Assembly: GCA_027596195.1 (NCBI GenBank)
Contig: JADGJG010000844.1
Coordinates: forward strand, 1 to 11,834
Origin: Podochytrium sp. JEL0797
Taxonomy: Eukaryota; Chytridiomycota; Chytridiomycetes; Chytridiales; Chytriomycetaceae
Direction: 5' to 3'
Length of the DNA: 11,834 bases
Both the position numbers and the translations under genes were made by a program. Shown in pieces: positions 1 through 8,126 of the stretch (the first letter of the stretch is position 1; the number at the start of each line of letters is the position of its first letter). The notes below the pieces were generated by a model. It was not told where the DNA came from and ran no database searches. It was given only the letters and a program-made list of their open reading frames with translations.

Positions 1-2
1 AG

Positions 3-137
3 TCCATGAAGGCCGCGATCCGACTGATTGCGCGTCGCGAATTGGGAAACGGGGTCGAAGCATTGGTGTCGAAACAATACATTGCGCGGTTGCAGCAAGC
101 GTTTTTGCGGGATTGTGTGTCAAAGATTATAAAGTGA
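3..137 (+). CDS. 3' end of an unidentified protein-coding gene (5' end outside window)
   Basis: One frame is open from the first bases to a TGA at 135-137 and encodes about 44 residues ending FLRDCVSKIIK. The tail looks helical and amphipathic (RRELGNGVEALVSKQYIARL), with the mixed C/G-ending codon use of the window's real exons, so I read it as the C-terminus of a real protein. I do not recognise the family. The other forward frames either stop at once or run on into AT-rich sequence without coding character. The gene converges on the CET1-like gene, with 94 bp between the two stop codons. It is uncertain whether this piece is one exon or the end of a longer one. Confidence 0.45.
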   Translation, partial: SMKAAIRLIARRELGNGVEALVSKQYIARLQQAFLRDCVSKIIK

Positions 138-231
138 AGCTGTTATTCCTCCCTCCCCTTTTTGTAAGAAGCAAACGAATTCCCCAGAAAAGCAAAAATC
201 TTGTACTCTCAACGATCCATTACAACAAATT

Positions 232-1520
232 TCACACCTTCTTGAACTTGTTCGACTCTTTGGCCAACGCGCGCACATTGTTGATGAGCACCCCGACAAT
301 ATCGTTGAACTGGTTCGGTTGGCGGTTGTCGAGTTTCGTCTTTTCTCTCAGCAGCGTTTCGACTTGTGCGATTTCGCATTCGAGTTCATGGTTCTTGGTT
401 CCTTTGGAAGACTGCCGTGTTTTGTTTTTTGCATGGGAGAATTGGTGAATTCCAGAAATACAAAAAAATCATCGCCAAGAACGCGTTCAAAAAAGGGGGT
501 GATCGCAAAAAAACCCTCTCACATCCGTGACTTGAGTCAAATCGACCTGCACGCACTGAAACACATACGAAAGACGGTCCTTGTTTCGTTCATGCAACAC
601 GTCTTGTTCGCTGTACGGTCGGTCCGCGGGCATTTCGAGGTTAATTGAGATTCTGTAGTCGAGGTCCGTGGAGGGACTGTAAATGTTGAGGTCTGCGATG
701 CGTTTCTTTTGGATCACGGCGATTACCTGTACGAGAAAGGGGGGTGTTCATAGAGAATATTGACAAGGGGGGGTCCATTGCTTACGTCGTCTGATTTCGT
801 GTCCACCGTCACGCGAATTCGCTCGCCACCAGGTTGGTTTGGGGAATAGAATTTGTCGAGTTCGTAGCGATGGGTATATTTGATGGCGCCCTTGTGGTCT
901 TCGACGGCCTTGTTGAGGAAGCGGTTGAAGTTGCCGTGTTGGTCCTTGGGGGACAAAAACTGGGGTTCAGCAGAAATTCTCAAGCCAAACCACGGGAAGC
1001 AGGAAGGAGGGTAACTCACAAAGGTCATGTCGGATTGGAATCGTGCGAATTGGCCCATGAATTCGGATGAGACGACTAGTTATTTTTTGGGTTCAGTCCC
1101 AACGTTCGAAACGATGCGATAATGGGCAGTGCAGAGAGATTGCCACATGGCAGAGCTATTCGTAGTGTTTGATGCAGCGTTTCCGTTTCGTCTGGTTCGT
1201 TCCCGGCTTGACCCGACCCCCAACGCACACCCCCCACGCACCCCTCTCGACATTTACCAGCCTCAGACTCAATCTGCGAAATGTACAGCCGCTGCCGGGA
1301 CCGCTTGTCAACGAGAATGCCCAGCTTGGCTTCGATCTGCGGGGGGTGTTTTGACAGCACAGGAGAGTGAGTGACTGGGTTGGATGCAAGTGCACGACAC
1401 CTCAATATGCGGGCTGTTGTCGAGCTTTGTGATGTGTCCAGAGAGCCATTCGGACACGTAGCGCGTGATGTCGTCTTGCGGCCGGTAGCGGAACATGGAG
1501 GGCTCATATCGCTGGGACAT
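232..1520 (-). CDS. CET1: mRNA 5'-triphosphatase, Cet1-like capping enzyme beta subunit
   Basis: Removes the gamma-phosphate from the 5' end of nascent RNA, the first step of mRNA capping in the nucleus; metal-dependent tunnel-fold family typical of fungi. Six exons (transcript order): 1520-1401, 1336-1258, 1075-1020, 959-786, 726-523, 411-232, phases 0/1/0/0/0, giving 270 residues. Family marks: the first metal-binding Glu motif IEIEAKLG (residues 39-46) is assembled exactly across intron 1; ARFQSDM (77-83); basic strand GERIRVTVD (130-138); DYRISINLE (166-174); second Glu motif HELECEI (219-225); then a conserved tail with NQFNDIVGVLINNVRAL. There is almost no N-terminal extension before the catalytic core; budding-yeast Cet1 has a long one, while fission-yeast Pct1 is also short. 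Intron 2 is unusually long (182 nt), so a missed micro-exon is possible, though the protein reads sensibly without one. Confidence 0.92.
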
Positions 1521-1723
1521 TTTTGCGTTTGTTTGGTTTTTTTTTGGTTTATCGTATTAAGGGAACGTGGGTGAAAGCTGCAGCGTTATTAACGTGGCAT
1601 CAAAGTTGTTGTTGATGCGTGCCAGGCAATAAGGGCCTGTAAACTTGCGAATCAAACAGATCTGGTTATTCCCTCCTGGCCGCGGTTTTCGTACGAAACT
1701 GGAACAGGTTTATAATGCTTTGT

Positions 1724-1747
1724 TGTGCTAGAATGTGCTAGAATGTG
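1724..1747. repeat. short tandem repeat, 10-bp unit, about 2.4 copies
   Basis: The unit TGTGCTAGAA occurs twice back to back and begins a third time (TGTG). It lies in the non-coding stretch upstream of the CET1-like gene. No function is apparent. Confidence 0.75.
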
Positions 1748-2097
1748 GTGTTGAGAGTTGAACGTCCTGATGGAATGACTCCCACGCGATTGGTGGGCAG
1801 TTTTGAAGGAGCGCGGACAAAAGAGGGTGGAATATCGTCAATCTAAAAGATCTTCGTGATTAAGTTATCCTTCTGAAAGCGTAGAGGGATCGGAAGTATG
1901 CTGGACCTTGAAGTTTGGCGCGGGGTGGTTGGTTTTGGAATTGCGGCGCCACTTGGCATTTGACACATTTGGCCACCTGGACAAGTTCATTGTACTATTG
2001 GCACCAGAATGCAGTGTTTAGAGATAAAGCACTCGTTGGAAATAGCATGCGATTGGTGCGGAGTCGGATAGTGGGGATTCGATTGATCGCTTAATTA

Positions 2098-2118
2098 AGT
2101 TCTCCGAACCGGAGAACT
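2098..2118. repeat. perfect inverted repeat, 9-bp arms, 3-bp loop
   Basis: AGTTCTCCG and its exact reverse complement flank the loop AAC. The stem could form a hairpin in RNA from either strand or bind a dimeric regulator. No gene end lies close enough for it to be an obvious terminator. Confidence 0.7.
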
Positions 2119-2599
2119 CGAGAGTCGACCAGGCCTCTGATAAGGCAACGGAGAGGAACTCGATAAATATAGACACGAAATTATATTAATCAAAAAAGTA
2201 GAAGGTTGTCTTGCGCAAGTTTTCTTTGCGGTCCCCGAGTGGCTTTTTTGTGCGCGTGTGTGTGGCGGATATTTCGCGTTCAGAAAGGATATTCATAAAA
2301 GGAGGCCGCAATTTCCTCTTTCTGACACCCACCTGACACCTCTGGCGCCGTATACTCGCCGTCCAACACGAGCCTATGCTCAGGCCCGCGCGAGGACGCA
2401 TGAGATTGTTTTTGCAGAATGGTGCGCCAAAATCTGTTGCAGCATCTGCAGTGCTGCTGACGAAGAATCCGCTATTCGACGCAAGAAATATTTTGTTTGG
2501 GTTGCTCGTTTATGGCGCGTATGGGCGAGAGTTGGCGCTGCATCAAAAAACCATCCTCTCGACACACCGCACCTGATCCACGACCTTCACACCTTGTAT

Positions 2600-2948
2600 T
2601 CATGCCACGCACTCAATTGACAGTCGCTGCACCCAGAGCGCCTCGCGTCGCGTCAGCTGGTTCCTCAACTGCTCCGCGTCCGCACCCACTTTGGCCGCCA
2701 CCCTCTCCGCCTTCAACTGCATTTTCATCTTGCCAATCTCCACATCCGACGCAGCGATCATCTCATCAAATCCTGTATCATCCCCTTCATACCGACCCTT
2801 AAGAATAATTAAGCTGCAGCTCCTGAGACGTATGCTTGAATTGCGAAATTGAAGCAGAGAAATGGTCTTCTACGCGTAGAACCGTGTCGTTTGGAAGCAG
2901 AATGACAATCGTTTCTTGTTTTGTTTTGTTTGAGTGGCGCAGTTTTCT
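2600..2948 (-). pseudogene. damaged or unresolved coiled-coil gene, THOC7-like
   Basis: Two minus-strand segments look coding but lie in different frames. Segment A (2948-2802) reads ...LLPNDTVLRVEDHFSASISQ, continues FKHTSQELQLNYS, and stops at 2799-2801. Segment B, in the other frame, reads through YEGDDTGFDEMIAAS and DVEIGKMKMQLKAERVAAK, then QLTRREALW, stopping at 2600-2602. Joined, they resemble the order of the THO-complex subunit THOC7: a helix, then an EI..SI..EI..LK..L..ER coiled coil, then an R-E segment. THO couples transcription to mRNA export. I found no GT-AG intron that joins them in frame, no start codon, and no C-terminal remainder, so this is either a frameshifted pseudogene, a sequence error, or exons I could not splice. 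The THOC7 identity is a suggestion only. Confidence 0.3.
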
Positions 2949-3085
2949 TCACTTACTCCACCCACCCACTCCCCCGTAGAAGGTATACGGAGGAATTCAG
3001 ATGCCAGACTACCAAGATGATTTTCTATTCAAGATATTAATATCGAAAGAGAACTTCTAACAACAAGTGGTTCTACCTTCCCCAG

Positions 3086-3827
3086 TGGAACGTGCCGTTT
3101 GCCCCTCCATCAAAAGTGTTCCGCGGCATTTACCGCGCGGCGGAGAAAGAATTGAACACCAAACCCCTCCGGTAATTGTGGCCCCTTCGAAAGAGTTCAG
3201 AAAAAACGAGCGCGCTGCGAGGAAGGAATTTTAAAGCGGTTTCTGAATCACGCCCTTCTATTGCAGCTTATATCAATGGCGCCGCGTCGGTTGAATACTT
3301 CGAGAAACGCGAGGCCTCGTTGAAGGCGTACCATGCGGCCGGGAAAGGGGCCGGCACCTCGCGTCAAAAACGACGCATGGCGGAACTCAAAGCAAAGCAG
3401 CGGCTTGCGGAGAAGGGAAAGAAGAAGGAAGCCGAAGCGGCGGCGGCTGCGATTGCGAAGGCGAGGGCGAGGGCGAGGGCAGAGTTGGTGGCCGCCAAGT
3501 GAGTTTCCCACGCTCTTTTCCGTCCTGTTTGGAGGGGTGATGGCGGGCGGGATGCCGGTGGGCGAGGGGACCTCGACAACAAGGACTTCGACGACGAGGA
3601 CATTGACGAGGTGTTGTTGTGATTAGCTGGCGAGCTTCTTAACTACAAGCCTCGCGGTTGAGTTGCCAATAAGCGAGCGCGTTGGGGGTGTACAGTCCGC
3701 AGAAGAAAGCGGCAACATCGACGAGGAACTCGACCAGGCGTTTCTGCCCTATCCGAAATTGGATCGGGGGTGGGTGTCAAGCAGCAAACGCGACATTCCC
3801 ACGACGTCTTACGATTTCTCCTCTTAA
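3086..3827 (+). CDS. 3' exons of an unidentified gene: Lys/Ala-rich helix plus acidic tail
   Basis: Function unknown. A phase-consistent chain of exons is 3086-3171, 3226-3498, 3535-3610, 3696-3827 (TAA at 3825-3827), about 188 residues. It starts after a CTAAC branch site and a CCCCAG acceptor and encodes WNVPFAPPSKVFRGIYRAAE. It then runs through AAYINGAASVEYFEKREA, a very basic Lys/Ala/Arg helix (about 70 residues), an acidic stretch (NKDFDDEDIDE), and the end KLDRGWVSSSKRDIPTTSYD. The basic-then-acidic layout is seen in nucleolar and ribosome-assembly factors, but I cannot name it. Weak points: two acceptors are non-CAG (GAAG, GGAG), one intron is only 36 nt, and no 5' exon or start codon was found. 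A 54-nt first intron was chosen because the stronger TTGCAG acceptor at 3264 breaks the frame. Confidence 0.45.
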
Positions 3828-4115
3828 GATGGGCCACAAAATTGGAGAATTATGTGGAGAAATCTTAAATGGATTTGAAGTCCGTGCATTCCCGGCGCTA
3901 CCAAATTGACCAAAACACACACGCAAAACGTATTGTTTTTATGCCACATCTGCATAAGCATTTCTTTCTCACCAAAAGCAACCCATTCATTCATCCACCA
4001 CCCTCTCGATGCACCAATCCAAAGACCAAGGCGAGCCTGTCAGGTTTTTTTTTCTTTTTCGCGACCAACAAAAAAAAACTCCCGCCAACACCACATCTCC
4101 ACCACCCCCCGCCAA

Positions 4116-4905
4116 ATGGACTACGAAGAAGACGGCCACTACGACAACGAAGACGCCTACGCGGCCGACGAGGACATGGACAACCTCGACGAAAACATTG
4201 ACGACCTCGACAACGTGGACGCTGACAACATTGAGATTCTGCCCAACGTGAATGACAATGAGGAGGTAAAATGACACCCAGTTTTTGCCCTGGTCCTTCA
4301 TAGGCTGCTGCTCTGTGTACTTCGTATCGCTCACTCCTTCCCCGCTGGATGTGAACACAGCACCTCGACGGCGAAGACAAAAAATCCGGCGCAGGCGGCA
4401 ACCCACACGTCAAGGGCACCGAAATCGCCAAAGAGAACCGCATGACGACCCCCTACATGACGAAATACGAAAAAGCGAGAGTCCTTGGAACGAGGGCGCT
4501 CCAAATCTCCATGAATGCGCCCGTCATGGTGGACCTGAACGGCGAGTCGGACCCGCTCGTGATTGCCATGAAGGAATTGAGAGAGCAGAAGATGCCGTTG
4601 ATGATCAGAAGATACTTGCCTGATGGGAGTTACGAGGATTGGGCTGTTTCGGAGGTGAATATTCTTTTTCTGTGGTGGGTGGGGGGGTGGACTGCGGAAC
4701 GAAAAACTCGAAACATTGGAATGTTTGGGATCGAAGGTCCCTGCGGTAGTGGCGTCGGATAAGAGCGGGAGGGTCAAATGTTGCATTTGGCTGCACGGAA
4801 TCGCGACGGACGCTCGGAATCCTAGCTCTCTGAAAAAACCAACCGACGGCCGTTCAACTAATCCAATTTCTTCTCCCCAATTCATAGCTCACACCACCCG
4901 AGTAA
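4116..4905 (+). CDS. RPB6: RNA polymerases I, II and III subunit RPB6 (RPABC2)
   Basis: Small subunit shared by all three nuclear RNA polymerases; it stabilises the clamp and the largest subunit, like bacterial omega. Exons 4116-4265, 4361-4654 and 4888-4905, phase 0 throughout, 153 residues (budding-yeast Rpo26 is 155). Residues 1-50 form the usual disordered acidic N-terminus ([15 protein letters not shown]). The conserved core begins about residue 78: [19 protein letters not shown], then [18 protein letters not shown] and [15 protein letters not shown]. The last intron is long (233 nt), and the last exon adds only LTPPE. An alternative acceptor at 4825 would give [11 protein letters not shown] with a stop at 4859-4861. 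I prefer 4888 because an AACTAAT branch site and a pyrimidine tract precede it. The 5' leader is C/A-rich (about 4080-4115). Confidence 0.96.
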
Positions 4906-4911
4906 TTTATT
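4906..4911 (-). terminator. candidate AATAAA poly(A) signal for WDR70
   Basis: AATAAA on the minus strand, 49 nt past the WDR70 stop and touching the RPB6 stop codon on the other strand. No other AATAAA lies closer downstream of WDR70. Confidence 0.45.
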
Positions 4912-4937
4912 CGCTCATGCGTACCCCCTTTTTCAAA

Positions 4938-4943
4938 AATAAA
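4938..4943 (+). terminator. candidate AATAAA poly(A) signal for RPB6
   Basis: AATAAA on the plus strand, 33 nt past the RPB6 stop and 17 bp before the end of the convergent WDR70 coding sequence. Confidence 0.5.
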
Positions 4944-4959
4944 AAATCCATCACGTCCT

Positions 4960-7346
4960 TCAAGTCGGCCGTTTCTTTTTGTTTGCCCGATCCTCCTCAT
5001 CCTCATCCTCATAAACACTCTGCGCCATAACAGCTTTCGGCTGCGTCTTATTATAAGCTGGCGCGATCCAAAACGGATCACTCAACGCGTCCGCCGCGTG
5101 CTTCAAAATCGCTTCACGCGGGTCTTCGTCGCGCATCGTGTCCTTCATGAGTCCCTTCATGAGATGGTTGGTTAAGCTCGTGCCCACTTTGCCGCCACGG
5201 CCCGGGCCTGTCATGGGTCGGTCCGGTTTGCGCGAGGCGATGGGGTCCGCGCGCACTTTGGAGATTTTGCGTTTACCGCCGCCGCCGCGGTTTGTGAGGG
5301 GGTTGTCTTCGCGGTACATGGGGAGGGCGTGGGGGTTGATGATGACTCTGTGTTTGGGTAAATGTATCAGCATTTTGCACCCCCACCCGCTCGCACCCAA
5401 AATAAAAGCAACAAAAAACAAACCTCTTGGACTCATCCTCCATAAACGAAACATCATCCACCCCTCTCGCCCTCGCCTTCTTCCCGGCACACAATTTGGC
5501 CCCCGCAACCGACACATGATCATCATAAAACACATGCACAGCCCCCTCCGTCGTACTCGCCGCAATCTGATTAATCTTTCCATTCCACAACACCCTCACA
5601 ACACTCCCCTTCCCAACCTCCACCTTCTTAACCTCCGATAAATCCGTCTTGTCGTAAAACATTAAACAGCCGTTGCCTTCGTCCTTTTTGACACTGACAC
5701 CCGTCACGACAGTACGGTTGTTGGGGGAGAAGATGGCGTTCGATTCTTCGTAGAAGGACGGGAGGTTTGTTACGGTCGCCACGGGTTTGCGGAACGCGCG
5801 AATGTCCCAGAGTTTGAGCGTGTCGTCGTTGCTGCGGGTCACCATGGCGTAGTTGTCGAGGGAGATGGAGATGCTGGAGGTGACACTGTTGGACATGTGG
5901 GCGCGTTCGATGCTCTGGTGTGTGTGTGTGTGAGGAGGTTCAGCTAACCGTCGTTCCATGCAAAGAAACAAAAAATGAAATCGCACATGAGTAGGTCGCA
6001 AAAAGGGTCCATTCGATCCCCACAAACGCAACTCGCCGTCCTGTCCAATCGCGGCAATCAGTTTCCCGTCCGGGGAATACGTGGCAGCAGTCACGGCCGT
6101 GCGGCCGCCCTTGTCTTTCGATTTGACGGGAATGACGGTTTTGTTTTCACGCTTGTTTTCAACGTTCCAGATTCTAAATTCGCGTTGCAGGACTCCGGGT
6201 TAGAATGAGTAGAGGAGGAGAGAGGGGTGGGGTGTGAACCTGATGGAACTGTCCAACGACGCAGTGAGGAACGTGTCGCGGTCGTTCGGGTGCCATTTGC
6301 AACACGTCAAGGCGGAAATGTGGCCCCTGGAAAAAAATCCGTTAAGTCTTCTAGTGTGTCCGAATTCGTGTGTGCGCGCCACTCACTTTGTATGCTTCAT
6401 GTCGCGTAAATACATGTCTCCCTTCATATATTCCGCCACCTGCGACCCTTCACGATCATACAATTTGATTTGATTCGCCCCCGACGCGATCAGGAACTGA
6501 TCCCCAGAGTTACTGAATTGCAAGTCGCGAATCTGAATAATGACCCCGTCTATTAGCATTGAGCCCTTCCACCGCCTCCTCAAACCCAACCACAACGCGC
6601 GTGTGTGTGTGTGACTGTGCCAAGGGGAAAAACAAAGCAATTTTCAAAAACTCACGGGGTTGCCTCCACACGGCTCATCAATCTCACGAAACGGTCGAAA
6701 GTTTTCATTCATGCCGTGAAAGTCCCACAACTTGACGGTGCAGTCGCGTCCACCCGAGACGAGTCGCGCGCCGGAGGGGTCTAATGAGAGAGCCGAAACC
6801 GTCTTTCAAAAAAATAGGCGCGTCAAAGTATCAGTATAAAACCCACGCAAGGGGATGTATAGAGAGGAAGGGGGTGGTATTTACTCTGCGATGATCAACG
6901 AGACTGATTTGTCGCGACACGGGAAGCACATCCATATCGACACCTTCGTCTTCGGAACTTTCCTCCTGCGACGATTCACTCTCCTCTTCGGCTTCGTGTC
7001 CCGCCGGGGGCGGCATGGGTCCCACATCGCTGTCCTCGTCGCTGTCGTGACGCGGTTGCGCAGTCGGTTGGGGGGCGGAAAGCATGGGATGCAGTGCCAT
7101 TTTGAGACCAGAGGGTCGTGGGGGCATTCGTGCGTCATTGGTGGATGTCGGGGGTGGTGGTGCTGAGGATGAGGAGGTGGTGGTGGAAGTAGAGGGGTTT
7201 GAAGACGGAAGTTTCGCGAGTCGTCGTAGGGGTTGGTCTTCATCGTCGTCATCGTCGTTGGCCCAGGCGGGTTTGGCGGAGGATGAGGCTTTGGCAGTGT
7301 TGCCTTTCCTGCTGCCAAAGGAAGTGGGGAACCCAAATGCCTCCAT
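4960..7346 (-). CDS. WDR70: WD40-repeat protein WDR70 (gastrulation-defective homologue)
   Basis: Nuclear beta-propeller protein; in animals and fission yeast the family acts with CUL4-DDB1 in histone H2B ubiquitination and DNA-end resection. Exons (transcript order) 7346-6885, 6802-6656, 6532-6387, 6326-6240, 6173-5987, 5914-5424, 5347-4960; phases close exactly, 635 residues (human about 650). Residues 1-154 are low-complexity Ser/Pro/Asp-rich. The propeller starts TVSALSLDPSGARLVSGGRD, followed by GDMYLRDMKHTK, GHISALTCCKWHP, FLTASLDSSIRIWNV and AIGQDGELRLW. DDTLKLWDIR (WDxR at 379-382) resembles a DDB1-binding DWD box. The C-terminal family signature is present: INPHALPMYRED, DPIASRKPDRPMTGPGRGGK, DPREAILKHAADA, then DPFWIAPAYNKTQP and an acidic/basic tail. 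The start at 7346 was chosen because the protein then opens FGFPTSFGSRK, like the family, although the frame stays open upstream into the uS13m gene. Confidence 0.93.
5919..5932. repeat. (TG)7 microsatellite beside a WDR70 3' splice site
   Basis: In the sense direction of WDR70 this is a CA run ending immediately before the CAG acceptor of intron 5 (acceptor at 5915-5917). It stands where a polypyrimidine tract would be expected. Confidence 0.85.
6601..6612. repeat. (GT)6 microsatellite in WDR70 intron 2
   Basis: CA repeat in the WDR70 sense direction, in the first half of the 123-nt intron 6533-6655. Confidence 0.85.
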
Positions 7347-7533
7347 GTTTTGATTCCGTTGATTTTTTTCTTTCCTCTCTCCCAGACGCAAAGTCGCGTC
7401 AGGGGATCGCGTTCCAATTAAGTTAACTATTCCTTCTTCAGGTTTCCCCGTACAACATTTCTGGTTATTCTGAGGCATTCCCTGAAGGCCATAGCAATCT
7501 CCAAAAAGCAAAAAAAAAACAAACGCCAAAACC
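7347..7533. promoter_or_regulatory. shared divergent promoter region, WDR70 / uS13m
   Basis: These 187 bp separate the WDR70 start codon (minus) from the uS13m start codon (plus) and must hold both promoters and 5' UTRs. The region has T-rich blocks near the WDR70 side and an A-run just before the uS13m ATG. No named motif stands out. Confidence 0.55.
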
Positions 7534-7896
7534 ATGTTCTTTCTCGGCGTCAACATCCCCGACTCCAAAATCGTCTCCATCGCCCTCACTTCCATCTACG
7601 GCGTTGGCCGCCAAACCGGCGTCCGTCTCTGCAACCAGCTCCTGATCCACCCGCAATGCCGCCTCAAGGACCTCCCCGAAGACAAAGTCACGCAGCTCTC
7701 GACCCTCCTCAACGGAATGACAATCGAGACAGAGCTTAGAAAGGAGGTGGCTGATAATATCACAAAGATGGTCCAGATTGGGAGTTACAAGGGGTTGAGG
7801 CACAAGGCCGGGTTGCCTGTGAATGGACAGCGGACCAAGACGAATGCGATGACGGCCAAGAGGGTCAACAGGCACCGGTTGAGTATTGGCAATTGA
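7534..7896 (+). CDS. MRPS13: mitochondrial small-subunit ribosomal protein uS13m
   Basis: Protein of the mitochondrial ribosome head (bacterial S13 / yeast Sws2 family), contacting tRNAs and the intersubunit bridge. Single exon, 120 residues, close to bacterial S13 (about 118) and shorter than Sws2 (about 143). It opens FLGVNIPDSKIVSIALTSIY, then the helix-hairpin-helix core GVGRQTGVRLCNQLLI, and GSYKGLRHKAGLPVNGQRTK near the C-terminus, the S13 signature that binds rRNA; the tail is basic. The conserved region starts within a few residues of the Met, so there is no visible cleavable mitochondrial presequence, as in Sws2. It differs from cytosolic uS13 (S18 in the old naming), which is longer. 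Codon choice changes abruptly about two-thirds of the way along (see findings). Confidence 0.92.
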   Translation: MFFLGVNIPDSKIVSIALTSIYGVGRQTGVRLCNQLLIHPQCRLKDLPEDKVTQLSTLLNGMTIETELRKEVADNITKMVQIGSYKGLRHKAGLPVNGQRTKTNAMTAKRVNRHRLSIGN

Positions 7897-7987
7897 TGAG
7901 GTGAATGCGAGGGAGAGACGGGGTGGGGGGGATCAATCTGTTCGTTGAGGAACTTAGATCCGCAGTGCATGCGAAAAACGAAAACCA

Positions 7988-7993
7988 AATAAA
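7988..7993 (+). terminator. candidate AATAAA poly(A) signal for uS13m
   Basis: AATAAA about 90 nt past the uS13m stop in an A/T-rich stretch. A second AATAAA lies at 8059-8064 and could be used instead. Confidence 0.45.
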
Positions 7994-8058
7994 TACACTA
8001 TAAAAAGTATAAGAGCTCTTCGTTGTTGTTGCTCATTTTCGTCTCCTTCCTTTGTTGG

Positions 8059-8064
8059 AATAAA
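8059..8064 (+). terminator. second candidate AATAAA poly(A) signal for uS13m
   Basis: AATAAA 63 bp before the end of the convergent snRNP-protein gene. It could serve uS13m as a distal poly(A) site. Confidence 0.3.
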
Positions 8065-8074
8065 CACCATAAAA

Positions 8075-8086
8075 ACACACACACAC
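8075..8086. repeat. (AC)6 microsatellite between convergent genes
   Basis: Simple dinucleotide run in the 230-bp interval between the uS13m and U1A/U2B''-type stop codons. Confidence 0.85.
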
Positions 8087-8126
8087 AAGCGGGCCAATCT
8101 GCAATCCACCTCCACAGCTTCCCCAT

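Larger units (their letters stand above)
1521..2585. other. gene-poor stretch with no supported gene
   Basis: About 1.07 kb upstream of the CET1-like start. No frame on either strand shows an exon I can defend. Small open frames exist, for example on the minus strand at 1865-1990 (41 codons, no recognised family) and on the plus strand around 2376-2576, but none has splice context or family similarity. The part next to 1520 is T-rich and may hold the CET1 promoter. AT-rich sequence at about 2160-2200 (ATAAATATA) is a possible core-promoter element without an assigned gene. Two local repeats are listed separately. Confidence 0.5.

Noticed and set aside
1865..1990. 41-codon minus-strand frame beginning MNLSRWPNVSNAKWRRNS
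   Set aside because: Codon use is passable, but there is no family match, splice context or neighbouring exon; too short to call.
2376..2576. Plus-strand frame with ARNILFGLLVYGAYG, suggesting a membrane segment
   Set aside because: Short, isolated, with an equally open minus-strand frame over the same bases and no supporting splice sites.
3176..3502. Single long plus-strand frame read from a TTG as a stand-alone gene
   Set aside because: It lacks an ATG and its end coincides with a GTGAGT donor; it fits better as an internal exon of the gene at 3086-3827.
7347..7595. Upstream extension of the WDR70 frame, open for about 80 codons
   Set aside because: It would overlap the uS13m start region, has no WDR70 similarity, and the family N-terminus (FGFPTSFGSRK) begins right after the Met at 7346.
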